From DATEZO01 sp035255485 (GTDB taxonomy: Bacteria > Pseudomonadota > Gammaproteobacteria > Burkholderiales > Burkholderiaceae_D), in the NCBI GenBank assembly GCA_035255485.1, contig DATEZO010000237.1, forward strand, positions 1-16,626: a stretch of DNA of 16,626 nucleotides. The letters are read 5' to 3'. This document shows, piece after piece, positions 6,891 through 13,699 of this stretch. A program made the translations under genes and the position numbers. Within the stretch, counting starts at the first letter, position 1; every line of letters begins with the position of its first letter. Below the pieces are notes generated by a model, which did not search any database, had not been told where the DNA came from, and saw only the letters and a list, made by a program, of their open reading frames with translations.

Positions 6891-6897
6891 ATAAAAT
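6869..6897 (+). promoter_or_regulatory. Candidate norB promoter
   Basis: A -35-like TTGCAT (6869-6874) and a -10-like TAAAAT (6892-6897) are separated by 17 nt, about 64 nt before the norB start codon. The -35 matches consensus at only three positions, as expected for a regulated promoter. The spacer is filled by the palindrome described in the next entry. The call is inferred from spacing and position only. Confidence 0.35.
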
Positions 6898-6960
6898 CCA
6901 TCTAAAATTTTAATTAGTTAATTCAAACCGCTATCATCAACCGTAAAAAGGATTTTTGTC

Positions 6961-9240
6961 ATGCATTCGACGCGCAAACTCTGGACTTGGCTAGGTATCA
7001 TCTGCGCCTTGTCCTTTGCCGTTTTAGGCTGGGTAGGAACGGAAATTTATCTCACCGCGCCACCCATTCCAAAACAGGTAATCAGCACCAAAGGAGAAGT
7101 AGTATTTTCTGCAGATGAAGTGGAACGCGGGCAGCAAGCCTGGCTTGCATCCGGCGGTCAGCAATTGGGTACGGTATGGGGTCATGGCAGTTACGTGGCA
7201 CCGGACTGGTCTGCCGACTGGCTGCATCGTGAGGCGCTGGCGCTGCGCGAAGTGTGGGCACAGCATGAATTCGGCAAGAGTTTCAATCAGCTTGACGCGC
7301 GGGGCCAAGCGCAGCTTACCGGGCTGCTGAAGGCTGAAATGCGCCGTAACACCTACGACGCGGAAAAGGGCGTCATCACGGTCAGCCCGGAGCGCGCCGA
7401 AGCGATACAGCAGATTATCAAGCATTACAGCGGGCTGTTCGGCAATGATGAATCGCTTGATAAGCTGCGTGAGCAATATGCCATGAATGCCGGTTCACTG
7501 GAGGATCCGGCCGATCGCCATGCGCTGTCCGCATTCATTTTCTGGTCGGCATGGGCTGCCACTACAGATCGCCCAGGTCGGGAAGACCTGAGCTACACCA
7601 GCAACTGGCCGTATGAGCCTCTGGTTGGAAATACGCCGACATCCGGCGCTGGTATCTGGTCGATCGCCAGCGTGATTCTCATGATCGGTGCGATTGCCGC
7701 CATGATCCTGTTTCATTCTGCGAAAAAGGAAGAAGCCGATCCAACCCCGCCCAAGGCAGATCCGCTTTTCAGCCTCAAAGCGACGCCATCGATGAAGGCG
7801 ACCAAAAAATATTTCTTTGTCGTGATTGGCCTGATCTTGGCGCAAGTCGGCATGGGTGCCATCACTGCTCACTATGCGGTCGAAGGTCACAGTTTCTTTG
7901 GTTTTCCACTGGCTGACATCTTGCCATTTACGGTAAGCCGCACCATCCATACGCAGTTTGCGGTTCTGTGGATTGCCACTGCCTGGCTTGCTACCGGACT
8001 GTATATCGCTCCTGCAATCTCGGGCCATGAACCGAAATTCCAGAAACTTGGCGTCAACGTACTGTTCTACGCATTGCTATTTATTGTTGTCGGCTCTACC
8101 GTTTTTGGCTGGCTCGGCACGTTGCAGCATCGGGGTTCCGATTTCAGCTTCTGGATTGGTAATCAAGGGCTCGAATTCACCAGTATGGGTCGCTTCTGGC
8201 AAATCCTGCTGTTTATCGGCTTGCTGTTCTGGGCGCTCTTGCTGGGTCGCGGTCTATGGCCGGCATTGAAGAAACCTTCAGAAAGCCGCGGCTTGATCGC
8301 CATGGTGTTTCTGGCAGCGGTTTGTATTGGTGGTTTCTACTCCACTTCACTGACCTGGGGTCCGCGTACTCATTATTCGATGATTGAATATTGGCGCTGG
8401 TGGCTGGTTCATCTATGGGTGGAAGGTTTCTTTGAAGTGTTCGCCACTGCCGTGATTGCCTTGTTGTTCACGCGTCTTGGATTAATCCGTGCCGCCACTG
8501 CCAATAGCGCAATCGTGCTGGAAACCATTGTGTTCCTGTTCGGCGGTATTCTGGGCACGTTGCATCACCTGTATTTCACCGGTACACCGACGTTTGTGAT
8601 TGCCATCGGCGCGATGTTCTCCGCACTTGAAGTCGTGCCGCTGGCTTTGATTGGTGCTGAAGGCTACCGTAATTATCAGCGCTTGAAATCAGCGCCATGG
8701 TTACAATCGTATAAATGGGCGATTCTGTGCTTTATTGCTGTCGGTTTCTGGAATACCATCGGTGCAGGCTTACTTGGTTTCTCGATCAATACGCCGATTG
8801 CGCTGTACTACATGCAAGGTCTGGACATGACGGCAGCACATGGCCATGCCGCGCTGTTCGGCGTGTATGGCATGCTGGGCATCGGTTTGATGTTATTCTG
8901 CCTGCGCGGTCTTACCGAGCGTGCTGCTTGGTCCGATAACCTGTTGCGCCCGATGTTCTGGTTGCTTAACATTGGCCTGGCCATGATGGTGTTCATCTCG
9001 CTGGTACCAGCTGGTATCTATCAGACTTGGGCCAGCATCACGAAGGGAATGTGGTTTGCGCGTTCACCGGAGGTGGTGCATTCCCATCTGATGGAAACAT
9101 TGGTATGGATGCGCGTACCGGGCGATATCGTGTTCGCGCTTGGCACAGTGTGCCTGGCGTTGTTCGCATGGCGTTTGCTGAGCGGCGGCAAACGCGAGCA
9201 ACTGAATGCTGTTCCGATGGCACAAACAAGAAAAGTTTGA
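6961..9240 (+). CDS. norB: Quinol-dependent nitric oxide reductase (qNOR, single subunit)
   Basis: A 759-residue qNOR (NorZ/qNorB type), which reduces two NO to N2O with electrons from quinol in the inner membrane. The N-terminus has one membrane helix (about 8-30), then a long periplasmic domain to about 230, including GGQQLGTVWGHGSYVAPDW. This domain lacks a CXXCH haem c site, as expected for qNOR rather than cNorB. About twelve more helices form the haem-copper-oxidase-like core. Haem and metal ligands are visible: His330 (SRTIHTQF) and His629 for low-spin haem b, His627 for haem b3, and His484, His535 and His536 with Glu488 (VHLWVEGFFE, TLHHLYF) for the non-haem iron. AAGGA at 6948-6952 lies 8 nt before the ATG. 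A DUF2249 gene follows 72 nt downstream, across a large hairpin. No norD/norQ or other denitrification genes are in the window, so detoxification is as likely as respiration. Confidence 0.96.
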   Translation: MHSTRKLWTWLGIICALSFAVLGWVGTEIYLTAPPIPKQVISTKGEVVFSADEVERGQQAWLASGGQQLGTVWGHGSYVAPDWSADWLHREALALREVWAQHEFGKSFNQLDARGQAQLTGLLKAEMRRNTYDAEKGVITVSPERAEAIQQIIKHYSGLFGNDESLDKLREQYAMNAGSLEDPADRHALSAFIFWSAWAATTDRPGREDLSYTSNWPYEPLVGNTPTSGAGIWSIASVILMIGAIAAMILFHSAKKEEADPTPPKADPLFSLKATPSMKATKKYFFVVIGLILAQVGMGAITAHYAVEGHSFFGFPLADILPFTVSRTIHTQFAVLWIATAWLATGLYIAPAISGHEPKFQKLGVNVLFYALLFIVVGSTVFGWLGTLQHRGSDFSFWIGNQGLEFTSMGRFWQILLFIGLLFWALLLGRGLWPALKKPSESRGLIAMVFLAAVCIGGFYSTSLTWGPRTHYSMIEYWRWWLVHLWVEGFFEVFATAVIALLFTRLGLIRAATANSAIVLETIVFLFGGILGTLHHLYFTGTPTFVIAIGAMFSALEVVPLALIGAEGYRNYQRLKSAPWLQSYKWAILCFIAVGFWNTIGAGLLGFSINTPIALYYMQGLDMTAAHGHAALFGVYGMLGIGLMLFCLRGLTERAAWSDNLLRPMFWLLNIGLAMMVFISLVPAGIYQTWASITKGMWFARSPEVVHSHLMETLVWMRVPGDIVFALGTVCLALFAWRLLSGGKREQLNAVPMAQTRKV

Positions 9241-9250
9241 TTGACCCCCA

Positions 9251-9286
9251 TGTAAAACGGCCGGCAGCCATGCTGGTCGTTTTACA
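9251..9286 (+). other. Long intercistronic hairpin between norB and the DUF2249 gene
   Basis: TGTAAAACG (9251-9259) pairs perfectly with CGTTTTACA (9278-9286). The inner bases 9260-9266 pair with 9271-9277, with two G-T wobbles, closing on loop GCCA. That is a 16-bp stem in 36 nt, starting 10 nt after the norB stop. No U-run of terminator type follows directly, so it may stabilise the norB 3' end, act as a leaky terminator, or guide processing. The structure is seen; the role is inferred. Confidence 0.7.
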
Positions 9287-9312
9287 AATTCATTTTACAC
9301 AAGGAGTATGAC

Positions 9313-9576
9313 ATGGCACACGATTGTTCTCACCCGATTATTTCCGAAGGCGTTTACCCGTTTGATGCGCGTGGCATTGCAAAGCGTTTTCGCCACGCAG
9401 CGATTTTTGGCGCATTATCTGCGTTACAGCCAGGCGAAACGATGCGTTTCTGTAACGACCATGATCCATTGCCCTTGCTCTCGCAAATCAATGCGAACTT
9501 TGGTCCGCGCGTCAAGATCGCTTATGTGTCCCGTGAACCGGGCGAGATCGTCATCGATTTTGTAGTGACGGCCTGA
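9313..9576 (+). CDS. DUF2249 domain protein
   Basis: An 87-residue protein that is essentially a single DUF2249 domain. Recognisable features are FDARG near 17-21, KRFRHAAIFGAL near 24-35, PGETMRF near 40-46, and the conserved NDHDPLPLL at 48-56. The family has a small TusA/SirA-like fold and unknown molecular function. It is often found beside nitric oxide reductase, hemerythrin or denitrification genes, so a role in NO or nitrogen-oxide metabolism is suggested by context only. AAGGAG at 9301-9306, 6 nt before the ATG, fixes the start. An overlapping ATG at 9308 opens a different frame and is not used. It sits 72 nt downstream of norB on the same strand and ends at a strong hairpin, so the two genes probably form one unit. 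Cys5 and Cys47 are the only cysteines. Confidence 0.88.
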   Translation: MAHDCSHPIISEGVYPFDARGIAKRFRHAAIFGALSALQPGETMRFCNDHDPLPLLSQINANFGPRVKIAYVSREPGEIVIDFVVTA

Positions 9577-9593
9577 TTTCTGGCCCGTCGATC

Positions 9594-9633
9594 GCCACGC
9601 TGCCAACCATATGCATTCGGTTGGCAGCGTGGC
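9594..9633 (+). terminator. Perfect 15-bp hairpin terminator after the norB-DUF2249 unit
   Basis: GCCACGCTGCCAACC (9594-9608) is the exact reverse complement of 9619-9633, with a 10-nt loop, and is followed by AATTTT. It lies 17 nt after the DUF2249 stop and 5 nt short of the stop codon of the convergent lhgO gene. The T-run favours use on the plus strand. On the minus strand the hairpin follows the stop codon directly but has no U-tail, so there it could act by stabilising the 3' end. Confidence 0.85.
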
Positions 9634-9638
9634 AATTT

Positions 9639-10754
9639 TCATTGCAGATCCAAACAAGCCAATACATGCTCCGCAATGGCAAGCGATGCGGTCAGCCCGG
9701 GCGATTCAATACCATACAAGCCAAGATAACGCGGACAGTCGTGTGCAGCAAAGAGAAAATCCGCTGACGCGGCACCGGGGGGACTGATCTTCGGACGTAC
9801 TCCAGCGTAAGCGGGTAATAATGCATTATCCGGAAGCTGAGGCCAGTAGGTGCGGATTCCCTTATAAAAGCTGCCAGCGCGACGCGGATCGACAGTGTAG
9901 TCAATTTCCGATCCGCTATTTTCCAGCCACTCAACATCCGGACCGAACCGTGCCTGGCCGCCGAGATCGAGGGTCACGTGGATACCCAGCCCATCATTTT
10001 CCGGAATCGGGTACACAAGGTGCGAAAAAGGCGTCTTGCCTGCCAAAGTATAATAATTTCCTTTTGCGAACCAGGCTGCTGGAATCGTATTGCAGTCAAG
10101 GCCGTTGATTGTTCTCGCGATGGCAGGCCCCCATAAACCGCCGCAATTGATAACCTGGTTTGCCATTAGTTTGATTTCTGTACCGAGCCCGGTACGCACC
10201 TGCAGCATCACGCCATGAGCATTGGCTTCGCCCGCGTATAGTCTGCTATCGAAGGCAAACAACGCACCTGCATGTTCCGCTTCGCCATGCAATGCCAGCA
10301 TGTACGCATAACTATCGATAATGCCGGTTAGCGGCGAATAAAGCGCTGCCGTGCATGCTAATTCCGGCTCCATTATCTGTGCCTCTTCGGTAGTCAGCGT
10401 GCTGACTTCAAGGCAACCGTTTGCGTGTGCCTGGGTATGGAGTGTTGCGAGTTTCAAACGTTGCGCATCGGAAGTTGCCACGATGATTTTGCCGCAACGC
10501 CGATAAGCAATACCGTGATCGGCGCAATAGGCATACAGCAGATCACGGCCGGTGACACATAATCGTGCTTTCAAACTGCCGGTCGGATAATAGAGGCCGG
10601 CATGAATTACTTCGCTGTTGCGCGAACTGGTTTCTCTGCCGATTTGTGCATGCGATTCGATCACAATCACTTCGCGCCCTGCCGCCGCCAAGGCGCGCGC
10701 TACGGCAAGACCAATGACACCCGCACCGATGACCACGCAATCTGCCTTATCCAT
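9639..10754 (-). CDS. L-2-hydroxyglutarate oxidase-type FAD-dependent oxidoreductase
   Basis: A 371-residue DAO-family flavoprotein. The FAD-binding Rossmann motif is VVIGAGVIG (7-15) with the acidic end IES at 32-34. SSRNSEVIHAGLYYP (43-57) and KGNYY (231-235) are hallmarks of the L-2-hydroxyglutarate dehydrogenase/oxidase (LhgO/L2HGDH) group, supported by GIHVTLDLGG (257-266), YAGVRPK (316-322) and the C-terminal ESPGLTASLAI (350-360). Characterised members oxidise L-2-hydroxyglutarate to 2-oxoglutarate and pass electrons to oxygen or the quinone pool. Annotated relatives include many uncharacterised oxidoreductases, so the exact substrate is uncertain and I give no symbol. Its ATG lies inside the end of dadA: the bases ATGGATAA hold both this start and the dadA stop, an 8-nt overlap. 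The two are surely one transcript with probable translational coupling. No csiD-like gene or glutarate pathway is visible nearby. Confidence 0.85.
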   Translation of the reverse strand: MDKADCVVIGAGVIGLAVARALAAAGREVIVIESHAQIGRETSSRNSEVIHAGLYYPTGSLKARLCVTGRDLLYAYCADHGIAYRRCGKIIVATSDAQRLKLATLHTQAHANGCLEVSTLTTEEAQIMEPELACTAALYSPLTGIIDSYAYMLALHGEAEHAGALFAFDSRLYAGEANAHGVMLQVRTGLGTEIKLMANQVINCGGLWGPAIARTINGLDCNTIPAAWFAKGNYYTLAGKTPFSHLVYPIPENDGLGIHVTLDLGGQARFGPDVEWLENSGSEIDYTVDPRRAGSFYKGIRTYWPQLPDNALLPAYAGVRPKISPPGAASADFLFAAHDCPRYLGLYGIESPGLTASLAIAEHVLACLDLQ

Positions 10755-11991
10755 AACGCGACAGGGTCAATCCATCCATGTTGATTTCCGGTGCCATGCC
10801 GGAGACGATATCGGCAACTGCCTTGCCAGAGCCGGCCGCCATGGCCCACCCGGATGAGCCATGTCCGATATTGATGAAGACATTCCTCATCGGCGTCGCT
10901 CCCAGCAGCGGTGCGCCATCCGGTAGCATGGGTCTCGTACCGCACCAGAAATTCGCGCTGTTGTAATTTGCTGCATTCGGAAACCAATCATTGCCTACCT
11001 TGATCAAGGTGTGTAACGCAGCTTTACGAAGATCGGAAGCACGTGAACCGAACTCGGTTGTTCCGGCAATACGAACGCGGTTTCCCATGCGAGTAACGGC
11101 AACTTCATATGCTTCATCCACCAGCACGGCCAACGGCGCTTCATCGTAATTCTTGATCGGTGCCGTGGCGGAATATCCCTTTACCGGATAGAGGGGAATC
11201 CGAATGCCTAGCAACTTCAGTAGCTGTGCGCTTTCTACCCCGGCAGCCAACACGACCGCGTCCGCATGGAATATTCTGTCATCGATATGCATTGCGATAC
11301 GATTGCCTTCCTGTTGCAGGGTTGACAGGGTGCTATTGAAATGAAATTCGACGCCTATCGATTGCGCAATATGCTTCAATTGCTTGGTGAAAAGAGGGCA
11401 ATTTCCCGCTTCTTCATGAGGCAGATACAGGCCACCGGCCAGCGCCGTTTCTGTGGAAAGCGCCGGCTCAATCAAGTACGCGGCATCGGCGTCGACGACG
11501 TGATGCGCCATGTCATTTTCTACCAGAAGCGCAAGCGCAGGCTCTGCAATTCGTATATCGCGCTGGGTGCGGAACAGCTGTAAACAACCTTCATTCTGCT
11601 CGTAGTCAAGCTGATAATGCTCGCGCATTTGGTGCAGCAGGTCTTGACTGTAGAATGCGATGCGCTGCATTCTTTCCTTGTTGATGCGGTAACGATCCAG
11701 CTCGCATTCTGACAGCCATAATCGGAGCCAGCGCCAAAGTGCGCGATCAATTTTTGGTCTGAACGATATCGCAGACTCGGATTTGAAGAGACTGGACAAT
11801 ATCTTGCGCGGCATGCCTGGAGCAGCCCATGGCGCGGCATGACTTGGCGCAATGACGCCTGCACTACCGAAACTTGCCTGCTCGGCGACATTGCCATGCC
11901 GCTCGATAACAGCAACCTCATGTCCTGCCGCAGCAAGAAAATACGCGGTACAGACGCCGATAACGCCTCCACCGATAACAGCGACTTGCAT
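10747..11991 (-). CDS. dadA: D-amino acid dehydrogenase (DadA family)
   Basis: A 414-residue flavoprotein that follows E. coli DadA closely from memory. Shared features are the FAD motif AVIGGGVIG near 4-12, SAGVIAPSHAAPWAAPG at 43-59, CLQLFRTQ near 136-143, LYPVKGYS at 267-274, RPMLPDG at 353-359, GHGSSGW at 376-382 and a C-terminal SRYG. The family oxidatively deaminates D-amino acids such as D-alanine to 2-oxoacids and ammonia and feeds electrons to the respiratory chain on the cytoplasmic membrane face. The protein is 18 or so residues shorter at the C-terminus than E. coli DadA, which is common. No alanine racemase gene (dadX) is next to it; instead an L-2-hydroxyglutarate oxidase-like gene overlaps its 3' end. 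No clear Shine-Dalgarno precedes the ATG at 11991. Related DAO-family dehydrogenases with other substrates cannot be excluded, but the match is good along the whole length. Confidence 0.9.
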   Translation of the reverse strand: MQVAVIGGGVIGVCTAYFLAAAGHEVAVIERHGNVAEQASFGSAGVIAPSHAAPWAAPGMPRKILSSLFKSESAISFRPKIDRALWRWLRLWLSECELDRYRINKERMQRIAFYSQDLLHQMREHYQLDYEQNEGCLQLFRTQRDIRIAEPALALLVENDMAHHVVDADAAYLIEPALSTETALAGGLYLPHEEAGNCPLFTKQLKHIAQSIGVEFHFNSTLSTLQQEGNRIAMHIDDRIFHADAVVLAAGVESAQLLKLLGIRIPLYPVKGYSATAPIKNYDEAPLAVLVDEAYEVAVTRMGNRVRIAGTTEFGSRASDLRKAALHTLIKVGNDWFPNAANYNSANFWCGTRPMLPDGAPLLGATPMRNVFINIGHGSSGWAMAAGSGKAVADIVSGMAPEINMDGLTLSRYG

Positions 11992-12414
11992 AGGATATTT
12001 TCTTTATGTTACTCGTTGATGCAAACAAGGCATATTCAGAGTGGAAATAAGTTGCAGTGAGAAAAGCAGCCATGTTACCAAGGCTTCTCTGGAATGCGCT
12101 ACAACATCAATGCATTGTTTGAATAAAGAAGATACTGCAGATATATAAAACGTTAAGCAATGGCAACATTATTATTTCTCACTTCATTAATACAAAGAAA
12201 TAATCGGAAGGTTAAAGTAAAGATTATTACAATATTCTTTATTAAAAATTCTGAACGGTAAATGTGCGTTGTGTTTTTCAAAATAAAAATTTCAAAAAAC
12301 CAGCCGCCTCAATCGAATGGACATAAGGAACTAGAGCATAGTGGGGAAACTCCAATCGTTATCGATTTGCCATATTTTCATCTGGAATTTCCCCTTAACT
12401 AATGCGGCAAAAAT
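11992..12414. other. AT-rich spacer between dadA and the AI-2E family gene
   Basis: This 423-nt divergent region has no credible gene. Bases 12130-12300 are clearly richer in A and T than the rest of the window. It holds a 9-bp perfect inverted repeat, ATTATTTCT (12171-12179) and AGAAATAAT (12196-12204), with a 16-nt spacer. A longer imperfect hairpin lies at 12343-12394. Promoters for both flanking genes must lie here, but I found no -35/-10 pair good enough to name. Confidence 0.6.
12343..12394 (+). other. Imperfect long inverted repeat in the AI-2E gene leader
   Basis: GGGGAAACTCCA (12343-12354) pairs with TGGAATTTCCCC (12383-12394) at 11 of 12 positions, with one C-A mismatch. The 28-nt interior contains a small ATCG-TTAT-CGAT hairpin. 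The element ends 20 nt before the GTG start at 12415, so it would lie in the mRNA leader or over the promoter. No function can be assigned from sequence alone. Confidence 0.5.
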
Positions 12415-13698
12415 GTGAAAAAATTTCTATCTCAATTCCGCTGCACAATAATTACCGATGAAACAGTTAGTGAAAATCGGCAGCATGGCAATGAAAATAA
12501 GACGGATTCGGTTATATCAGAATATTCTATAGCACAAGAGAAAGAATTGGCCGCCATCATCAATCCCGATCGCCAGACTGTTGCAGTGGAAAAGGGCAGC
12601 TCATCGTCTCATCGCGTTCCGATTTTTGCCGATAGTCCTGCGATTACCATGCTGGCAGTATTGGCACTTGTTTTTGCATTGCAATGGGCGCAAAACTTTC
12701 TGGTTCCCCTGCTTTTGGGCATTTTGATTGCCTATATGCTTAGTCCCGTAATGCGTTGGCTTGAACGGATTAAAGTACCTCGTGTAGCAGGTGCTACTTT
12801 TCTGATGATATTGCTGGTCCTGAGTTTATTTAGCCTGGGAAATTCATTGCGTAGCGAGTTCCAGTCAATTGTCCAGCAACTGCCTGCAGCTGCGCATAAA
12901 TTATCCCGCGTGCTTAATCAACTGGGTAATGGATCATCGAACACGATCCAGCAAATGCATGCCGTTGCAAAGGAGCTTGAAAAAGCCACCAATCAGGCTG
13001 CCGGCATCAGTCCAGCCTCACCTAAAACATCGCCCGCTCAAGAGCCGGTATTCAAAATCAGCGAGTGGCTATGGGCTGGATCAATGGGTGCGATCGGTTT
13101 TGTAAGTCAGGCGACCATGGTGTTGTTTCTTGTATTTTTTTTACTGTTATCCGGCGATATTTTCAAGCGCAAACTGGTGAAACTGGCGGGATCTTCATTA
13201 TCGAAAAAGAGAATTACCCTACACATCCTGGAAGACATAAACGTCTCGGTGCAGCGCTACATGTGGATGCTGCTGGTAACCAATTCGCTATTGGCTTTGT
13301 CAATGTGGATCATGCTGCGCTGGATCGGTATCGATAATGCCGGGGCGTGGGCAATTTTTGCCGGGCTACTGCATATCATTCCGTATTTCGGCCCCTTGTT
13401 TATTACCATTGCAACCGGTTTTAGCGCATTCATGCAATTCGGCTCATTTTCGATGATGCTGCTGACTTCGGCGGTATCGCTTGCGATTGCGACCTTCATC
13501 GGCATGTTTGTGACCACGTGGATGGCGGGGCGCATTGCCAAGATGAATGCCGCTGCCGTATTCATCGGTTTGCTGTTTTGGGGCTGGTTATGGGGAGTGT
13601 GGGGCCTGCTGCTCGGGATTCCGATCATCGTCATCCTGAAAGTGATTTCGGAACGTGTGGAAGGCCTGCAACCTTTTGCTGAGCTTCTCGCGGAGTAG
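12415..13698 (+). CDS. AI-2E/PerM family membrane transporter
   Basis: This 427-residue polytopic protein has the AI-2E transporter (PerM/TqsA/YdiK) pattern. A pair of N-terminal helices (about 74-110) contains LVPLLLGILIAYMLSPVMRWLE, followed by a helix near 124-143. A soluble helical region (about 145-215) rich in Gln and Ala comes next, then about five C-terminal helices. These include the family-typical HIIPYFGPL segment and a GLLLGIPIIVILKV ending. Members have been linked to export of autoinducer-2 and to ion antiport; the substrate here is unknown. The family is usually about 350-370 residues. This reading has an extra polar N-terminal stretch of about 65 residues, and its GTG start has no good ribosome site, so the true start may be downstream; the next in-frame ATG (codon 79) would cut into the first helix. 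It is convergent with the amidase gene, with a single nucleotide between stop codons. Confidence 0.85.
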   Translation: MKKFLSQFRCTIITDETVSENRQHGNENKTDSVISEYSIAQEKELAAIINPDRQTVAVEKGSSSSHRVPIFADSPAITMLAVLALVFALQWAQNFLVPLLLGILIAYMLSPVMRWLERIKVPRVAGATFLMILLVLSLFSLGNSLRSEFQSIVQQLPAAAHKLSRVLNQLGNGSSNTIQQMHAVAKELEKATNQAAGISPASPKTSPAQEPVFKISEWLWAGSMGAIGFVSQATMVLFLVFFLLLSGDIFKRKLVKLAGSSLSKKRITLHILEDINVSVQRYMWMLLVTNSLLALSMWIMLRWIGIDNAGAWAIFAGLLHIIPYFGPLFITIATGFSAFMQFGSFSMMLLTSAVSLAIATFIGMFVTTWMAGRIAKMNAAAVFIGLLFWGWLWGVWGLLLGIPIIVILKVISERVEGLQPFAELLAE

Positions 13699-13699
13699 A

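Larger units (their letters stand above)
6743..6960. promoter_or_regulatory. Divergent control region between nnr and norB
   Basis: This 218-nt region is non-coding. On the nnr side it holds an inverted repeat CAAAGGC/GCCTTTG (6778-6784 and 6793-6799) with an 8-nt loop and no T-run. Further on, AAAAC and GTTTT flank a 9-nt loop near 6817-6835, followed by more T. The half nearer norB is AT-rich and carries a cluster of ATGYAT-type half-sites and two inverted repeats around a candidate promoter, annotated separately. No small ORF with a ribosome site is seen. Confidence 0.6.

Noticed and set aside
6743..6960. Sigma-54 promoter and NorR sites before norB
   Set aside because: I looked for a GGCAC-N5-TTGC type element and for GGT-N7-ACC sites and saw no convincing pair.
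7495..8028. Minus-strand open frame of 177 codons inside norB
   Set aside because: It is antisense to intact qNOR coding sequence and has no ribosome site or recognised domain.
9308..9565. Alternative 85-codon frame starting at the ATG at 9308
   Set aside because: It shares the AAGGAG region, but spacing is too short and the product has no family match, while the frame from 9313 is a clear DUF2249 domain.
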